Notes: generated by a model from the letters alone, not told the origin. Shown: positions 22,118-31,697, counted from the stretch's first letter. The stretch is DNA of 37,392 nucleotides from Paenibacillus xylaniclasticus (GCF_004001065.1 NZ_BIML01000039.1:1-37392), one strand, 5' to 3'. Numbers and translations are program-made.

Positions 22118-24202
22118 TTAGACGGCGCAGCTGATGCACTCCTCTACGCTTAGTCGGTTCGTCCGCGTATAATAAAGCGACTTGAGCCCTTTCTTCGCGG
22201 CGTAAATATAATAGCGGGCCAACTCCCGCGTCGTCACGTTGCTGTTGACATGCAGCACGGTCGAAATTCCTTGGTCGATATGCTGCGAGATCTCGGCGAT
22301 CATATCGATAACCTTGAATTGGTCCATCTGATACGCCGATTTATAGAAGAAATAGTTATCCTTCGCCAGATACGGCATTGGATAATACGTCGTCGAATTC
22401 GCATACGTGCGCGTCTCAATGTGCTCGACAACCGGCATTACGCTCGACGTCGCATTCTGAATGTAAGAGATGCTCTGTGTCGGCGCGATCGCCAGACGAT
22501 AGGCATGATATAGACCATGCTTCATGACGAGCTCCTTAAGCTGTGCCCAATCTTCCGGCCCAGGAATATGCTGGTCGCCGAACAACGCGCGCGCACGATC
22601 CGTTACCGGACGGAAATCCGTCGTCAAATAACGGTCGAAATAGTTGCCATTGGCATATTCCGATTTATCGAAGCCATGGAACGTCACGCCGCGGTCGCGG
22701 GCAATCATCATGCTCTTCTCAAGCGAGTAATAATTCATCATCATAAAGAACGTACGGGCAAAGTCGCGAGCCTCCTCGCTCTCGTACGCGATCTTGTTCT
22801 TCGCCAGATATCCATTCAGGTTCATTGCCCCGAGACCAACCGAATGGAGCTCCTCGTTCGCTTTACGAATGCCCGGGGCATTCGCGATTTGCGCCATGTC
22901 GCTGACTGATGTTAAGCCTTCGATACCCTCGTGGACAGATTCCTTAATCTTACCAAGCTCCATAACGTTCACGATATTAAGCGACGCCAGATTGCAGCTA
23001 ATGTCGCGGCGGATAATATCTTCTTGGCCGTAATCGTTAATCTCGGACGTCTCTTGCAGCTGGAATATTTCCGTGCATAGGTTCGACATCTTGATTGTGC
23101 CAATCCCTTTGAGAGCGTGATCCTTATTCGCGTTGCTGCGGTTCATAATATATGGATAGCCCGATTCCAGCTGAATCATCGCGATCTTCACCAGCATATC
23201 TCGCGCGCTCATAACGGCCTTCTTCTTCACGCGGTCATCCGCGAGCAGAGTGTCGTACATCTCATCCAAGTCCATGTCGTCCATATGAACGCCGTATGCC
23301 TTGTAGACCGAGTACGGTCCGAAGACGACAAGCGGCTTATTCTGAGCTGCCAGCTCATAGAACTTGTTTGGTACGATCAAGCCGATCGACAACGTCTTCA
23401 GGCGTGTCTTCTCATCGGCATTAATTTTCTTGCTGTCGAGGAACTCCATAACGTCCCAGCCGAAAATGTTATAATAGCCCGCTCCTGAGCCTTTGCGCTG
23501 GCCCATCTGGTCAGCATAAGAGAATGCGTCCTCCATCAGCTTCAGCACCGGCATGATGCCTTTCGCTGCGCCCTCAACGCCTTTAATCGGTTCTCCGCGT
23601 CCGCGAAGCTTAGATAGATTGACCGCTACGCCGCCGCCAATCTTCGACAGCTGCATGCATGTGCCGAGTACGTAGTTGATCGAGTTAAGCGAATCGTCCA
23701 TCTCCAGCAGGAAGCATGACACCATTTCACCGCGGCGGCTCTTGCCTGCATTAAGGAACGTCGGCGTCGCAGGCTGAACGCGCTGCTCCATCATCGCTGC
23801 AGCCAGACGCTTCGCTTTGTCATAATCGCCCGCGCCCAAATGAAGAGCGACCATCGCGACCCGGTCTGGATACTGCTCCAGATAGACCGAGCGGTCGTCG
23901 CTCTTCATCGCATAATCAGTATAAAACTTCGATGCCGCCATGTAAGAGGAGAATTGGAATCCGAAGCCGTGCGTTATACCGAACAGCTCTTCCACTTGCT
24001 CCGCTGTATATTGTGCATAAACGTCTTCATAGAAGTCGTTCTTAATCATGTATTGAACTTGCTCCGTGTAGCTGCCAAAGCGCATGCTCTTCGCTGCTAC
24101 TTCTTCCATGAACGCCGCAACCGCTTCTTGGTCCTTCTCCAAACGGAAGAATCCGTCCTCGCCGCGCTGCATCAGTTCATTATTGAGCTCAATATGCCGC
24201 AA
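22118..24202 (-). CDS. nrdE: Class Ib ribonucleotide reductase large subunit
   Basis: A 694-aa catalytic R1E subunit. Active-site segments are present: EMVSCFLLEMDDSLNS (redox Cys), KIGGGVAVNLSKLRG, NLCTEIFQL (N-C-E catalytic triad), and PTQSISYIQNATSSVMP near the C-terminal third. The C-terminal tail SVEECISCAV supplies the cysteine pair that re-reduces the active site. The start overlaps nrdI by 14 bp. No intein or group I intron interrupts it, although nrdE genes in Bacillales sometimes carry them. Confidence 0.97.
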   Translation of the reverse strand: MRHIELNNELMQRGEDGFFRLEKDQEAVAAFMEEVAAKSMRFGSYTEQVQYMIKNDFYEDVYAQYTAEQVEELFGITHGFGFQFSSYMAASKFYTDYAMKSDDRSVYLEQYPDRVAMVALHLGAGDYDKAKRLAAAMMEQRVQPATPTFLNAGKSRRGEMVSCFLLEMDDSLNSINYVLGTCMQLSKIGGGVAVNLSKLRGRGEPIKGVEGAAKGIMPVLKLMEDAFSYADQMGQRKGSGAGYYNIFGWDVMEFLDSKKINADEKTRLKTLSIGLIVPNKFYELAAQNKPLVVFGPYSVYKAYGVHMDDMDLDEMYDTLLADDRVKKKAVMSARDMLVKIAMIQLESGYPYIMNRSNANKDHALKGIGTIKMSNLCTEIFQLQETSEINDYGQEDIIRRDISCNLASLNIVNVMELGKIKESVHEGIEGLTSVSDMAQIANAPGIRKANEELHSVGLGAMNLNGYLAKNKIAYESEEARDFARTFFMMMNYYSLEKSMMIARDRGVTFHGFDKSEYANGNYFDRYLTTDFRPVTDRARALFGDQHIPGPEDWAQLKELVMKHGLYHAYRLAIAPTQSISYIQNATSSVMPVVEHIETRTYANSTTYYPMPYLAKDNYFFYKSAYQMDQFKVIDMIAEISQHIDQGISTVLHVNSNVTTRELARYYIYAAKKGLKSLYYTRTNRLSVEECISCAV

Positions 24203-24551
24203 GACTATTCACTCCTTGTCGAAATAGATCTACGTCCCGTCCTGTACCCGACAGCTCAAACTTATGAATAATTGGAACGTTATATCGTCTTGCGATATCA
24301 TCCGCGCTGCGGGCGAACGCTTCGCCCCAATTACGGTTGCCGCTCGCAGACACGCCCTTCAATCTGGAGGCGTTCCGTTTCAGAAACTTCTCTACTTGAT
24401 CCGGCACTTGTCCGAATCCGGTCGTGAACGTAATGAGTACGAATGGTTCGTCTACCGTCATGTCGGCGTTATCTAAAGACAACGACTTCATATTCAATTT
24501 TTCGACAAAGCGACGCACGTTACCTGTCCTCGAATTATACACAACCAGCAT
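24189..24551 (-). CDS. nrdI: NrdI flavodoxin-like activator of NrdF
   Basis: A 120-aa flavodoxin-like protein that supplies oxidant for assembly of the manganese-tyrosyl cofactor of NrdF. The start at ATG 24551 has GGAGGG 9 nt upstream; the frame continues further without support. The N-terminus MLVVYNSRTGNVRRFVEKL is the FMN phosphate-binding loop, and FTTGFGQVPDQVEKFL and GNRNWGEAFARSADDIA are family-typical. It is the first gene of the operon, overlapping nrdE. Confidence 0.95.
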   Translation of the reverse strand: MLVVYNSRTGNVRRFVEKLNMKSLSLDNADMTVDEPFVLITFTTGFGQVPDQVEKFLKRNASRLKGVSASGNRNWGEAFARSADDIARRYNVPIIHKFELSGTGRDVDLFRQGVNSLAAY

Positions 24552-24602
24552 GTTTCTATACCCTCCAGATCTTGCGGCCATTGCGGCTGCTAACTCTATT
24601 AA

Positions 24603-24618
24603 AATCAATATGTAGAAT
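24603..24618 (-). promoter_or_regulatory. Candidate second NrdR box (weak)
   Basis: AATCAATATGTAGAAT on plus resembles the NrdR box core CAATATATAG. Its centre lies 32 bp (about three helical turns) from the stronger box at 24635-24650, as expected for the paired boxes of NrdR. Confidence 0.4.
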
Positions 24619-24628
24619 GGCTGAGACA

Positions 24629-24657
24629 ATAATATAACTATATATTGTGCGTGTCAA
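24629..24657 (-). promoter_or_regulatory. nrdIEF promoter overlapped by an NrdR box
   Basis: On minus, TTGACA (24652-24657), 17-bp spacer, TATTAT (24629-24634). The spacer contains GCACAATATATAGTTA (24635-24650), close to the NrdR box consensus ACACWATATATWGTGT, so NrdR binding would block RNA polymerase. Confidence 0.75.
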
Positions 24658-24659
24658 TG

Positions 24660-25260
24660 GTGCCGTCCCTTCAAATGGCAATAAAAAACACTTGACAATG
24701 GACGAGCCCAAGCAGGATAAGGGGTCCCGGTTTTGTCTGACTTTTCTGTATCTACAATCTAAGATTAGCCATCCAATGTCGATTCATGGAGCATGGATAT
24801 GAATGAAAATTAGGGCTGTTTTTCATAAATATGTATACCCTCTTTCTGTGAAAAACAGATACATTTTCAACTCAAGATTACTCTCCGACATGCCGTCTGA
24901 TTATGTGGATAATGTGGACATCCGATCTTCAAAAGAATTAATCTGTGCCAAGAACGTAAGCGATACGAGAGGTGACCGGTTTATGATCATATGGTGGACT
25001 ACGGAGTTAACTTCAGTGTATAGGTTGTGTATGTTTTGTGGACAAGGTATAGACTCATACAAGAGAATCGTCCTCTGGAAGGAACTTGCTTTTAGGTGTG
25101 TTGTACGATAATGCACTCTGTATTTGTTATTTTCGGTACACAGCGCATCATCCATTCAAGTATTCAGAGACACCCGTTCAGCCTACCATAATATCCAAAA
25201 TAGACTATTCAAATTGTATAAAAAATTTCTATAGGTATTAATTATGCTATACAATCCGAT
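24660..25260. other. About 600 bp without a convincing gene
   Basis: The space lies between the nrd promoter and the xylanase terminator. It is AT-rich with short frames only. A 102-codon plus frame (24803-25111) lacks a good ribosome binding site, and its product matches no family I know. No hairpin with T-tract and no repeat was seen. Confidence 0.5.
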
Positions 25261-25261
25261 A

Positions 25262-25306
25262 AATAAAATACAGCCAATCAATCCGTCGAACGGATCGATT
25301 GGCTGT
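25262..25306 (-). terminator. Terminator of the xylanase gene
   Basis: A 17-bp stem with one G:U/A mismatch (ACAGCCAATCAATCCGT / ACGGATCGATTGGCTGT) around a 3-nt loop, then ATTTTATTT on the minus strand. Confidence 0.88.
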
Positions 25307-25334
25307 TATAAGTGTTCTATAGCGTAATTCGACT

Positions 25335-26384
25335 CTAGCGTCCGTTCTGTACGAGCGCTGCTACACGGCGGAACGAGTCCTTCGTCTGATGATTCACGTC
25401 GAACAGGAACGGCCAGTTTTTACGACCCCTGGCAGGAAAATAATCAAGCCATGTGTAGTCATCCGAAATTCCCCAGAACGTCACGCAGTCTATAACATCT
25501 TTATATTCATTAAACAGGCGGAATGCCATCTCATAACGTTCAGCATGGCGCTCCTGCATCTCAACAGTCGGTGCAACCAAATCGGTGCGACGGTCCTCCC
25601 ATTCGAAGACGGAAATGTCCATTTCCGTAATATGAAGCCGCAGCCCAAGCGAAGCATAGCGTTCAATTGCTGCGCGAATGTCGTCCTCCGAAGGATCAGT
25701 CGGCCCCCAATGCGATTGAAGACCGATGCCGTGAATTGGAACGTCCTTGTCCAAGAGAGACTTGATAAGCGTATAAATTTTGTCCCGTTTCACCGATCCA
25801 CATTCATTGTAGTCGTTGTAGAAAAGCAGTGCGTTCGGATCTGCCTCATGCGCATACCGGAAAGCGTGCTCAATAAATTCTGGTCCTCCGATCTGAAGCC
25901 ACTTCGACTGGCGCAGCAGCTCTCCTTCTTCCTCGGACACGGCTTCATTGACGACGTCCCAAGCGTAGATTTGCCCCTTATAGCGGCCAACAACGGTATC
26001 GATATGCGATTTCATGCGGGCAAACAGCGTTGCCTTATCGACCAGTCCGCCGTCCGCATTCTCGAACACCCATTTCGAAGTCTGGTTATGCCAGACAAGT
26101 GCGTGGCCGCGCAGCGCAATATTATTCTCCTTCGCAAGCGCTGCAATATGGTCTGCTTGCTCGAATGTATAAACATCCTCAGCCGGATGAACGCTTTCAA
26201 ATTTCATTTCGTTCTCTGCGGTAATACTGTTGAAATGATGCAGCAGCAGGTCGCGCTGGCTATCGATTGTGCGGATATTCACCGCTGCGCCGATGCGAAA
26301 ATGATTGTGGTACAGCTCTCGCAGACTTGGCTCGCTCTTGATCTGTTCTACAGTTGCTCTAGTGATACCCGTCTTGTTCACCAT
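25335..26384 (-). CDS. Intracellular endo-1,4-beta-xylanase, GH10
   Basis: A 349-aa GH10 enzyme without signal peptide, hence likely cytoplasmic, where such enzymes cut imported xylo-oligosaccharides or glucuronoxylan fragments. The acid/base Glu is E147 in AWDVVNEAV and the nucleophile is E254 in LHITEMDIS. RGHALVWHNQTSKWVF and the C-terminal VTFWGISDDYTWLDYFP are typical substrate-site segments. Length fits a single catalytic domain with no binding module. The ATG has GGGAGGC 9 nt upstream. A cre-like site lies 37-50 bp upstream, suggesting CcpA repression. The gene adjoins an RR-HK-SBP operon on the same strand, so xylo-oligosaccharide sensing is a plausible shared theme. Confidence 0.95.
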   Translation of the reverse strand: MVNKTGITRATVEQIKSEPSLRELYHNHFRIGAAVNIRTIDSQRDLLLHHFNSITAENEMKFESVHPAEDVYTFEQADHIAALAKENNIALRGHALVWHNQTSKWVFENADGGLVDKATLFARMKSHIDTVVGRYKGQIYAWDVVNEAVSEEEGELLRQSKWLQIGGPEFIEHAFRYAHEADPNALLFYNDYNECGSVKRDKIYTLIKSLLDKDVPIHGIGLQSHWGPTDPSEDDIRAAIERYASLGLRLHITEMDISVFEWEDRRTDLVAPTVEMQERHAERYEMAFRLFNEYKDVIDCVTFWGISDDYTWLDYFPARGRKNWPFLFDVNHQTKDSFRRVAALVQNGR

Positions 26385-26420
26385 TAGTAGAATGCCTCCC
26401 CAAAATGCTGTCGTATCCAG

Positions 26421-26434
26421 TATAAACGCTTACA
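26421..26434 (-). promoter_or_regulatory. cre (catabolite repression) site of the xylanase gene
   Basis: TGTAAGCGTTTATA on minus matches the CcpA consensus TGWAANCGNTNWCA at 13 of 14 positions and overlaps the expected promoter region. Confidence 0.7.
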
Positions 26435-26492
26435 AATACATGAAATATCAACCAGAGTATAGGTCGCACTACCAAAATACCATATCTCGCCG

Positions 26493-28175
26493 TCAAGCAA
26501 CACCCTCTGTAATGGAAGATTTGCCTTCCACCAGGTCGATTCTGCGCTGTACTTCCTCTGTCATATATCGCTCGTACACGCCAACTTCCAGCTTATTAAA
26601 TTCCGTAACGTACTCCTGCCACAGCTCTTCGAACTCCTCCGGCTTCGATAAAACAAGCTTCGGCATATATTTACGCTGCAGGTCGCTCTTCTTCTGGACG
26701 AACAACTGCACTTCCGATCCTGGTTCAATCGGGATACTCCATGCCGGAAACCAAGGCCGGTAGAGTGGATCAGCGAACAGCTCAGTGAACGTCTTCACGC
26801 CATATCGATTCAGGATCAGCTTATCGCCTTCGCTATATGCTACAGAAGCGACTTCCGGCTGCCGTCCGACGTTGACAGAATTGCCATCTGCCAGAGAGGA
26901 ACCGCTGCCATAGCGAGGCCAATTATATTCGAACAGCGAGAAGCCGAACGACTTACGGAACGACTCGGTGTACACATACTTGCTCTGTTCTGTATTGCGG
27001 TAGTACCGCCCCTCTTTGGTAACGCTGTACGTTTCGCCTTCAATCCCCCAATTGGAAAGCCGCTGATTATCGTCCGTCAACAAATTGTCGAAAAACTTTA
27101 TAATTCGGACCGGATCGCTTGCGCTGACCGAAATACCAATCCCTCGGTTGTTGACGAATGTTGGAAGGTCAATATACTGATCAACTATATTCTCGTCAAA
27201 CACGATCGGAAGCGGCATATAATCGAGATCATCGCTACCTGAGCTTCTCGACTTTATACGAATTTCCCGGAATGCATCGGCAACCTGCCACTGGTAGTCA
27301 AAAAAGCCTAATACATGGCCAGAGGCAAGCTTCTCCAAATATTGATCGTAGCTATCGACGAATGATGATTTGCTGAACAGATTTTGCGCATTCACTTCAT
27401 TAAGCTTCTTCATCCATCGCTTCATCAAGGGACCAGCCCCGTAATCGGTCGCCTTATGCGTCTCCATATCGACAATCACGCTGCCATCGTTCGGATAGCC
27501 GCCCAAATGCATAGCTGCATTCGTCAGCGTGTAGAAGCGGTCCAAGTCGGTAAGAGCTTGAAACCCGATCAGGTTGGGATCAGGATGGTCTTCTGCGTAC
27601 CTTCTAATAAGATCAAAATATTCATCAAGAGTCTTAATCTGTGGATAATTATACTCCTTTAAGACGCGTCTTTGAATCCAGAACGCCGATTGTTCAATCG
27701 AGGTGCTCGGGTTGTACTTGCCGACAATGGGACTAAACGGCAAGAAATAGATGTTACCGTCCTTCGCTTTCATTTGGTTAAAATAAGGACCGTATACACG
27801 TTTAATATTCGGGCCGTATTGATCGATCAGGTCGTTCAACGAACGAAAAGCTCCCGCCGCGACCAGCTTGTCTATCGCTACATCCGGCACAATAACATCT
27901 GGATATTCTCCGCTCACAATCATTTCGACGATCTTCGTATTAAGATCGCCGACCAAATGCTCCACTTTGAAATTCACGCCGGTCTGTTTCTCCAGAATAG
28001 CTCCGATCGTCGTCTCATTCGTGTTGATATCTTCACCTGGAGCAGCGTTGAAATAAGTGAATGTAACCGGCTCAATCCCTGAGCTGTTCGAAGACTTTGA
28101 ACATGAGGCCAGCAGCGACGCTATAATCACGACGGCCAGCAGCACGATAATAAATCTTAATGTGCGAGCCATCAC
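26493..28175 (-). CDS. Large extracellular solute-binding lipoprotein (LipO/YtcQ type)
   Basis: A 560-aa lipoprotein. The GTG at 28175 has AAGGAG 9 nt upstream; an ATG follows immediately, so either may be used. The signal peptide FIIVLLAVVIIASLLASC has lipobox LASC, followed by a Ser-rich spacer. SBP features include KIVEMIVSGEYPDVIVPD and FLPFSPIVGKYNPST. Genes of this type normally precede LplB/YtcP permeases in Paenibacillus, but here the next gene is a xylanase and no permeases are seen. It follows the histidine kinase by 71 bp. It may feed an unlinked transporter or act as a ligand-binding partner of the kinase. Confidence 0.88.
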   Translation of the reverse strand: MMARTLRFIIVLLAVVIIASLLASCSKSSNSSGIEPVTFTYFNAAPGEDINTNETTIGAILEKQTGVNFKVEHLVGDLNTKIVEMIVSGEYPDVIVPDVAIDKLVAAGAFRSLNDLIDQYGPNIKRVYGPYFNQMKAKDGNIYFLPFSPIVGKYNPSTSIEQSAFWIQRRVLKEYNYPQIKTLDEYFDLIRRYAEDHPDPNLIGFQALTDLDRFYTLTNAAMHLGGYPNDGSVIVDMETHKATDYGAGPLMKRWMKKLNEVNAQNLFSKSSFVDSYDQYLEKLASGHVLGFFDYQWQVADAFREIRIKSRSSGSDDLDYMPLPIVFDENIVDQYIDLPTFVNNRGIGISVSASDPVRIIKFFDNLLTDDNQRLSNWGIEGETYSVTKEGRYYRNTEQSKYVYTESFRKSFGFSLFEYNWPRYGSGSSLADGNSVNVGRQPEVASVAYSEGDKLILNRYGVKTFTELFADPLYRPWFPAWSIPIEPGSEVQLFVQKKSDLQRKYMPKLVLSKPEEFEELWQEYVTEFNKLEVGVYERYMTEEVQRRIDLVEGKSSITEGVA

Positions 28176-28246
28176 ACTTACCCACTCCTTCTTGGTCATG
28201 CAAATCCAATATCCGGCTTCTAAGTCTGCCGAGTGCATTCCTTCGG

Positions 28247-30010
28247 TTAACCGACCGCGAGGCTCGTATGCTCGTCAATCGGCGTGACGATACGAATAGC
28301 GGTCCCTCTGCCCTCTCCACTGTCGATTTGAAAACGGAAGCCCGTTCCATAATACAGCTTAAGACGATAAATCACATTTTGAATACCGATCCGGTCACCC
28401 ATTTCCTCATCTGAATCCAAATACCTATACAGCTTCGCCACCTTATCCTCACTCATCCCGACACCGTTATCTACAATTTCGCACACTAGCTCCTGGTCTT
28501 CTACCTTTATCGTCATATTGATCGTGCCGCCATGCTTAAGCGGCTCAATGCCATGGATGCTTGCGTTCTCGACGAACGGCAGAAACGTCATCTTCGGCAC
28601 CATACATTCGTAAGCGCGCTCGTCGATGTCGATATGATAAGTCAGTCTGTCCCCGAAACGATATTTCTGGATTTCCAAAAAGCAGTTGATAAATCCAAGC
28701 TCCTCCTGCACATTAACCATATCTTTAGTCCAGGTAAGAGAGTTTCGAAAAATTTTGGCCATATTATGAATAATCCGGGCCGTCTCATCCTCACGCTTAA
28801 TAAGACTCCTCATTCGAATCGTCTCTAATGTATTGAACAGAAAGTGCGGATTAATTTGACTCTGCAGTGCATTCAGCTGTACATGACGATTCTGCAGCTC
28901 GAGATCCTTCTTCTGGATATCAGCGACATACACATCGTTAATTAGACGTTCGATCTGTGTCGTCATTCGGTTGAATTCGCTGGTTAATTGCCCGATTTCG
29001 TCATTCGCCATCTCATGCTGGATAAGATCAAACTGCTGGTTTTTAACCCTCTTCATATAACGAAGAATAAACCCAAGCCGGACGACAAGCGAACGGGTAA
29101 TCCAGACGATAACAATAGTAGCGAATAATAAATTCAGTGCAGCTAGCAGCACGACGAAGGTGCGGGATTTTTTGACGGTTTGAATGACCTCGCTCTCTTC
29201 AATCGTCGCAACAATTCTCCATCCGGACAAATAGTTGTACGATTCGTAATCCGACTCGACTTGAATGGTGCGAACCGGCTGCGAAATCGAATCGAACGAA
29301 ACCTTCTCTCTGAGCCAATCGATTCGTGCATCCGTTGTGTAGTTCACATAGCCCTTATCGTCAATTAGATAAATACTACCTTGTAAATTTAAGTTTCCGA
29401 AAATTTGTACAATCGCATCGTTCTTAAGATCAATTTTTAACAGCTTCTGATATTGGTTCTGTGCTACATAATAATCGAGCTTGCGTACGATGCTAATTGT
29501 ATCCTTGCTGTCCCCCGTACCGGTACGGAGAATGACCGGACGGGATATCTTATTGTTCATAATAGCGTTATACCATTCCTGCTCACTAACATAGTTAGTA
29601 AGGCGCTCAATCCCCCCTGAAGGCAGAATCGTTGGATTATCGACGTATATCGTAATCGAATTAACCGAATGATAGACAGGACCGTAGCTGTTCAGCATGC
29701 GCCGTAAGTAAGAGTCATAGGCTTCAACGTATTCGGCAGGCTGCTCATAGCTGTGCTCCAACGTTTCATTCAGCAAATGATCAGTATAGAAGACAGACGA
29801 GATTCCGACCGCATCCTCGATCTCCGAGCGAAACTCGCTTCTTATCTGCTCTACCGCTCGCGAGATGTCCTTCATCCGTTGATTTTTGACATTGTCACTC
29901 GTGACGGTATAGAAAATCAGATTGGTCAGAAAAATAGGGGTAAATACCGACAATAGATAAACAATAAGCATTTTGTTGCGCAAGCGAATGTTGTCCAAAC
30001 GAAGCTTCAT
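28247..30010 (-). CDS. Sensor histidine kinase, YesM/LytS-like (HisKA_7TM-less, His_kinase family)
   Basis: A 587-aa membrane sensor kinase. TM1 is at about residues 14-36 (MLIVYLLSVFTPIFLTNLIF). A ~240-residue extracellular sensor follows, then TM2 at about 275-300 and a HAMP-like linker. The phosphoacceptor region is LQSQINPHFLFNTLETIRM, and the ATP-binding domain has PFVENASIHG and IVDNGVGMS. GAGGAG lies 9 nt before the ATG. It is the second gene of the RR-HK-SBP operon. Kinases of this class often sense sugars or respond to substrate-bound lipoproteins; the signal here is not known, but the xylanase nearby suggests xylan products. Confidence 0.93.
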   Translation of the reverse strand: MKLRLDNIRLRNKMLIVYLLSVFTPIFLTNLIFYTVTSDNVKNQRMKDISRAVEQIRSEFRSEIEDAVGISSVFYTDHLLNETLEHSYEQPAEYVEAYDSYLRRMLNSYGPVYHSVNSITIYVDNPTILPSGGIERLTNYVSEQEWYNAIMNNKISRPVILRTGTGDSKDTISIVRKLDYYVAQNQYQKLLKIDLKNDAIVQIFGNLNLQGSIYLIDDKGYVNYTTDARIDWLREKVSFDSISQPVRTIQVESDYESYNYLSGWRIVATIEESEVIQTVKKSRTFVVLLAALNLLFATIVIVWITRSLVVRLGFILRYMKRVKNQQFDLIQHEMANDEIGQLTSEFNRMTTQIERLINDVYVADIQKKDLELQNRHVQLNALQSQINPHFLFNTLETIRMRSLIKREDETARIIHNMAKIFRNSLTWTKDMVNVQEELGFINCFLEIQKYRFGDRLTYHIDIDERAYECMVPKMTFLPFVENASIHGIEPLKHGGTINMTIKVEDQELVCEIVDNGVGMSEDKVAKLYRYLDSDEEMGDRIGIQNVIYRLKLYYGTGFRFQIDSGEGRGTAIRIVTPIDEHTSLAVG

Positions 30011-30064
30011 GGCTCGTTCTCCTCAAAATTACGCAATAATAAAAGATAGCATGTACAAGACGGC

Positions 30065-31651
30065 TCACAGCAGCTTATTGCGGTATTCTGAAGGCGTCAT
30101 ACGTTCCAGCTTCTCGAACTGCGTGACGAAGTAATCCGCGTTATTGAAGCCGACCTGTTCGGCTACCTCATAGATGCGCAAATCCGTCTTGCGCAGCAGC
30201 CGCTTCGCCTCCTCAACCCGCAGCTGCAGCAGGAAATCGTTGAAATAGACGCCGTACGTTTTTTTAAACAGCTGACCCAGATAGACCGGGTTCATAAAAA
30301 AACGGGCTGCAATGCTCTTCAGACTCATGTTCTCTCGATAGTTGGCCTCAATAAACGCCTTTACCTTCTGAACCCCGCCTTTGGCGAGCTCCTTGCGCCG
30401 GCTCGCTAACTGTCCTGCGCTCTCGGCTACGAATGCCTGAAACAGCCGCTTAAGCTCCGAAGGCGTCAAATTCAAATCGTGCCAGCTGATAATCGGCTCC
30501 GCCGAATTCATCTCCATAGCGTCAACTTCTACGCTCTGCAGAACGCTAACGATGCCCGATACGCATTGATGAATCGCCGCCTTCACCGCTGCCGGAACGA
30601 ACCGCTTCGCCCGAAACTGCTCGAATAGTGCATCGATCGCTTGCTGCAGCTCCTCAGCATTTCGCTCCTCTAGATGCTCAAGCATCGACTTGATTAGCTG
30701 CGGATCGGCATGAACGAAAGGGGCTGGTGCGTACTTAGATGGATGATGAATAATAATTCGAGGTTCATCCTCCATATATTTGTACTGCAGCGCTTCCCGC
30801 GCAGACTGGTAAGCAGCTCCTACCATATGGAGCCCTTCGACCTGCTGGCCGACATAAATATAGAAGGGACGATCGACTCGCTGTTCTACTTCCCACAACA
30901 GCCGCTCTGCGAAACGGCCGATCTCCCCGCCTGTATAAGCTAGATCGGCAGCCGATATGACAACGCCGAACCGATTCCTATGACGATGCACATACGGGCT
31001 TTCCGTTCTGCCAAGCACGCTTATCAATGCTCCCTTAACCGCATGAACGATTCGCTCGTCATCAAACGAAACGATGTCTCCCTCGTACCATGGATGCAAA
31101 TCGTTCGGCTCTATAAACATATAATAGAGCCTCGCTCCTCGTTCAATTCCGAGCCTTGCCGCCCATACATCGACTTCAGCTTCGCTCATCTCACCTTTAA
31201 TAAGCGCCTCCATTACACTGCCATTCACAAGCTGCTCCTTCTTCCCACGGAGCACCTTATCCCGGCTCAATTCCTCATCGAGCCGCTTCAGCGCGCTGGT
31301 CAGTTCCTTTTCATCGATCGGCTTCAGCAGGAAATCGCTCACTCCATATCGAACCGCCTGCTGCGCATATTTGAAATCGTCAAAGCCGCTAATAATAATG
31401 AAGCTAGTCGCTGAACCTTCTAAAGTGCTCTGACCGGCACGTGTTCTGCGAATCAGCTCCAATCCATCTAGTACCGGCATTCGAATGTCCGTTACAACCA
31501 AATCCGGCTTTAATCGGTCAATTAACGCAAGTGCATCTTCCCCGTTATCCGCCTCTCCGATAATATGAAAACCGGCCGCTTCCCAGTCGATCAACGCACG
31601 TAATCCTAAGCGTACAAATTGTTCGTCATCTACTAGTATGGCGCTGTGCAT
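30065..31651 (-). CDS. Response regulator, YesN-like (receiver + AraC-type DNA-binding)
   Basis: A 528-aa regulator starting at ATG 31651 with AGAGGAG 8 nt upstream; a longer frame lacks support. The N-terminal receiver domain has VDDE at 7-10 and the phosphoacceptor D55 in LVVTDIRMPVLDG, with the Lys in SDFLLKPIDE. A long middle region with helical stretches follows. The C-terminal AraC domain is marked by NMSLKSIAARFFMNPVYLGQ and YEVAEQVGFNNADYFVTQFE. It is the first gene of the operon and probably activates the SBP and/or xylanase promoters. A cre-like site lies just upstream. Confidence 0.93.
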   Translation of the reverse strand: MHSAILVDDEQFVRLGLRALIDWEAAGFHIIGEADNGEDALALIDRLKPDLVVTDIRMPVLDGLELIRRTRAGQSTLEGSATSFIIISGFDDFKYAQQAVRYGVSDFLLKPIDEKELTSALKRLDEELSRDKVLRGKKEQLVNGSVMEALIKGEMSEAEVDVWAARLGIERGARLYYMFIEPNDLHPWYEGDIVSFDDERIVHAVKGALISVLGRTESPYVHRHRNRFGVVISAADLAYTGGEIGRFAERLLWEVEQRVDRPFYIYVGQQVEGLHMVGAAYQSAREALQYKYMEDEPRIIIHHPSKYAPAPFVHADPQLIKSMLEHLEERNAEELQQAIDALFEQFRAKRFVPAAVKAAIHQCVSGIVSVLQSVEVDAMEMNSAEPIISWHDLNLTPSELKRLFQAFVAESAGQLASRRKELAKGGVQKVKAFIEANYRENMSLKSIAARFFMNPVYLGQLFKKTYGVYFNDFLLQLRVEEAKRLLRKTDLRIYEVAEQVGFNNADYFVTQFEKLERMTPSEYRNKLL

Positions 31652-31683
31652 GAGCGAGGCTCCTCTCTCACTATAGTATAGGA

Positions 31684-31697
31684 TGAAAGCACTTACA
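31684..31697. promoter_or_regulatory. cre-like site upstream of the response regulator
   Basis: TGAAAGCACTTACA matches TGWAANCGNTNWCA except for A in place of the central G (13 of 14), 33-46 bp before the start codon. Confidence 0.5.

Noticed and set aside
24803-25111. 102-codon plus-strand frame in the gap after the nrd promoter
   Set aside because: No adequate ribosome binding site, promoter or family resemblance, and an overlapping minus frame of similar length has equal claim.
25389-26387. 332-codon plus-strand open frame across the xylanase gene
   Set aside because: It is antisense to an intact GH10 gene with all catalytic residues, and its product has no recognisable features; a GC-codon shadow.
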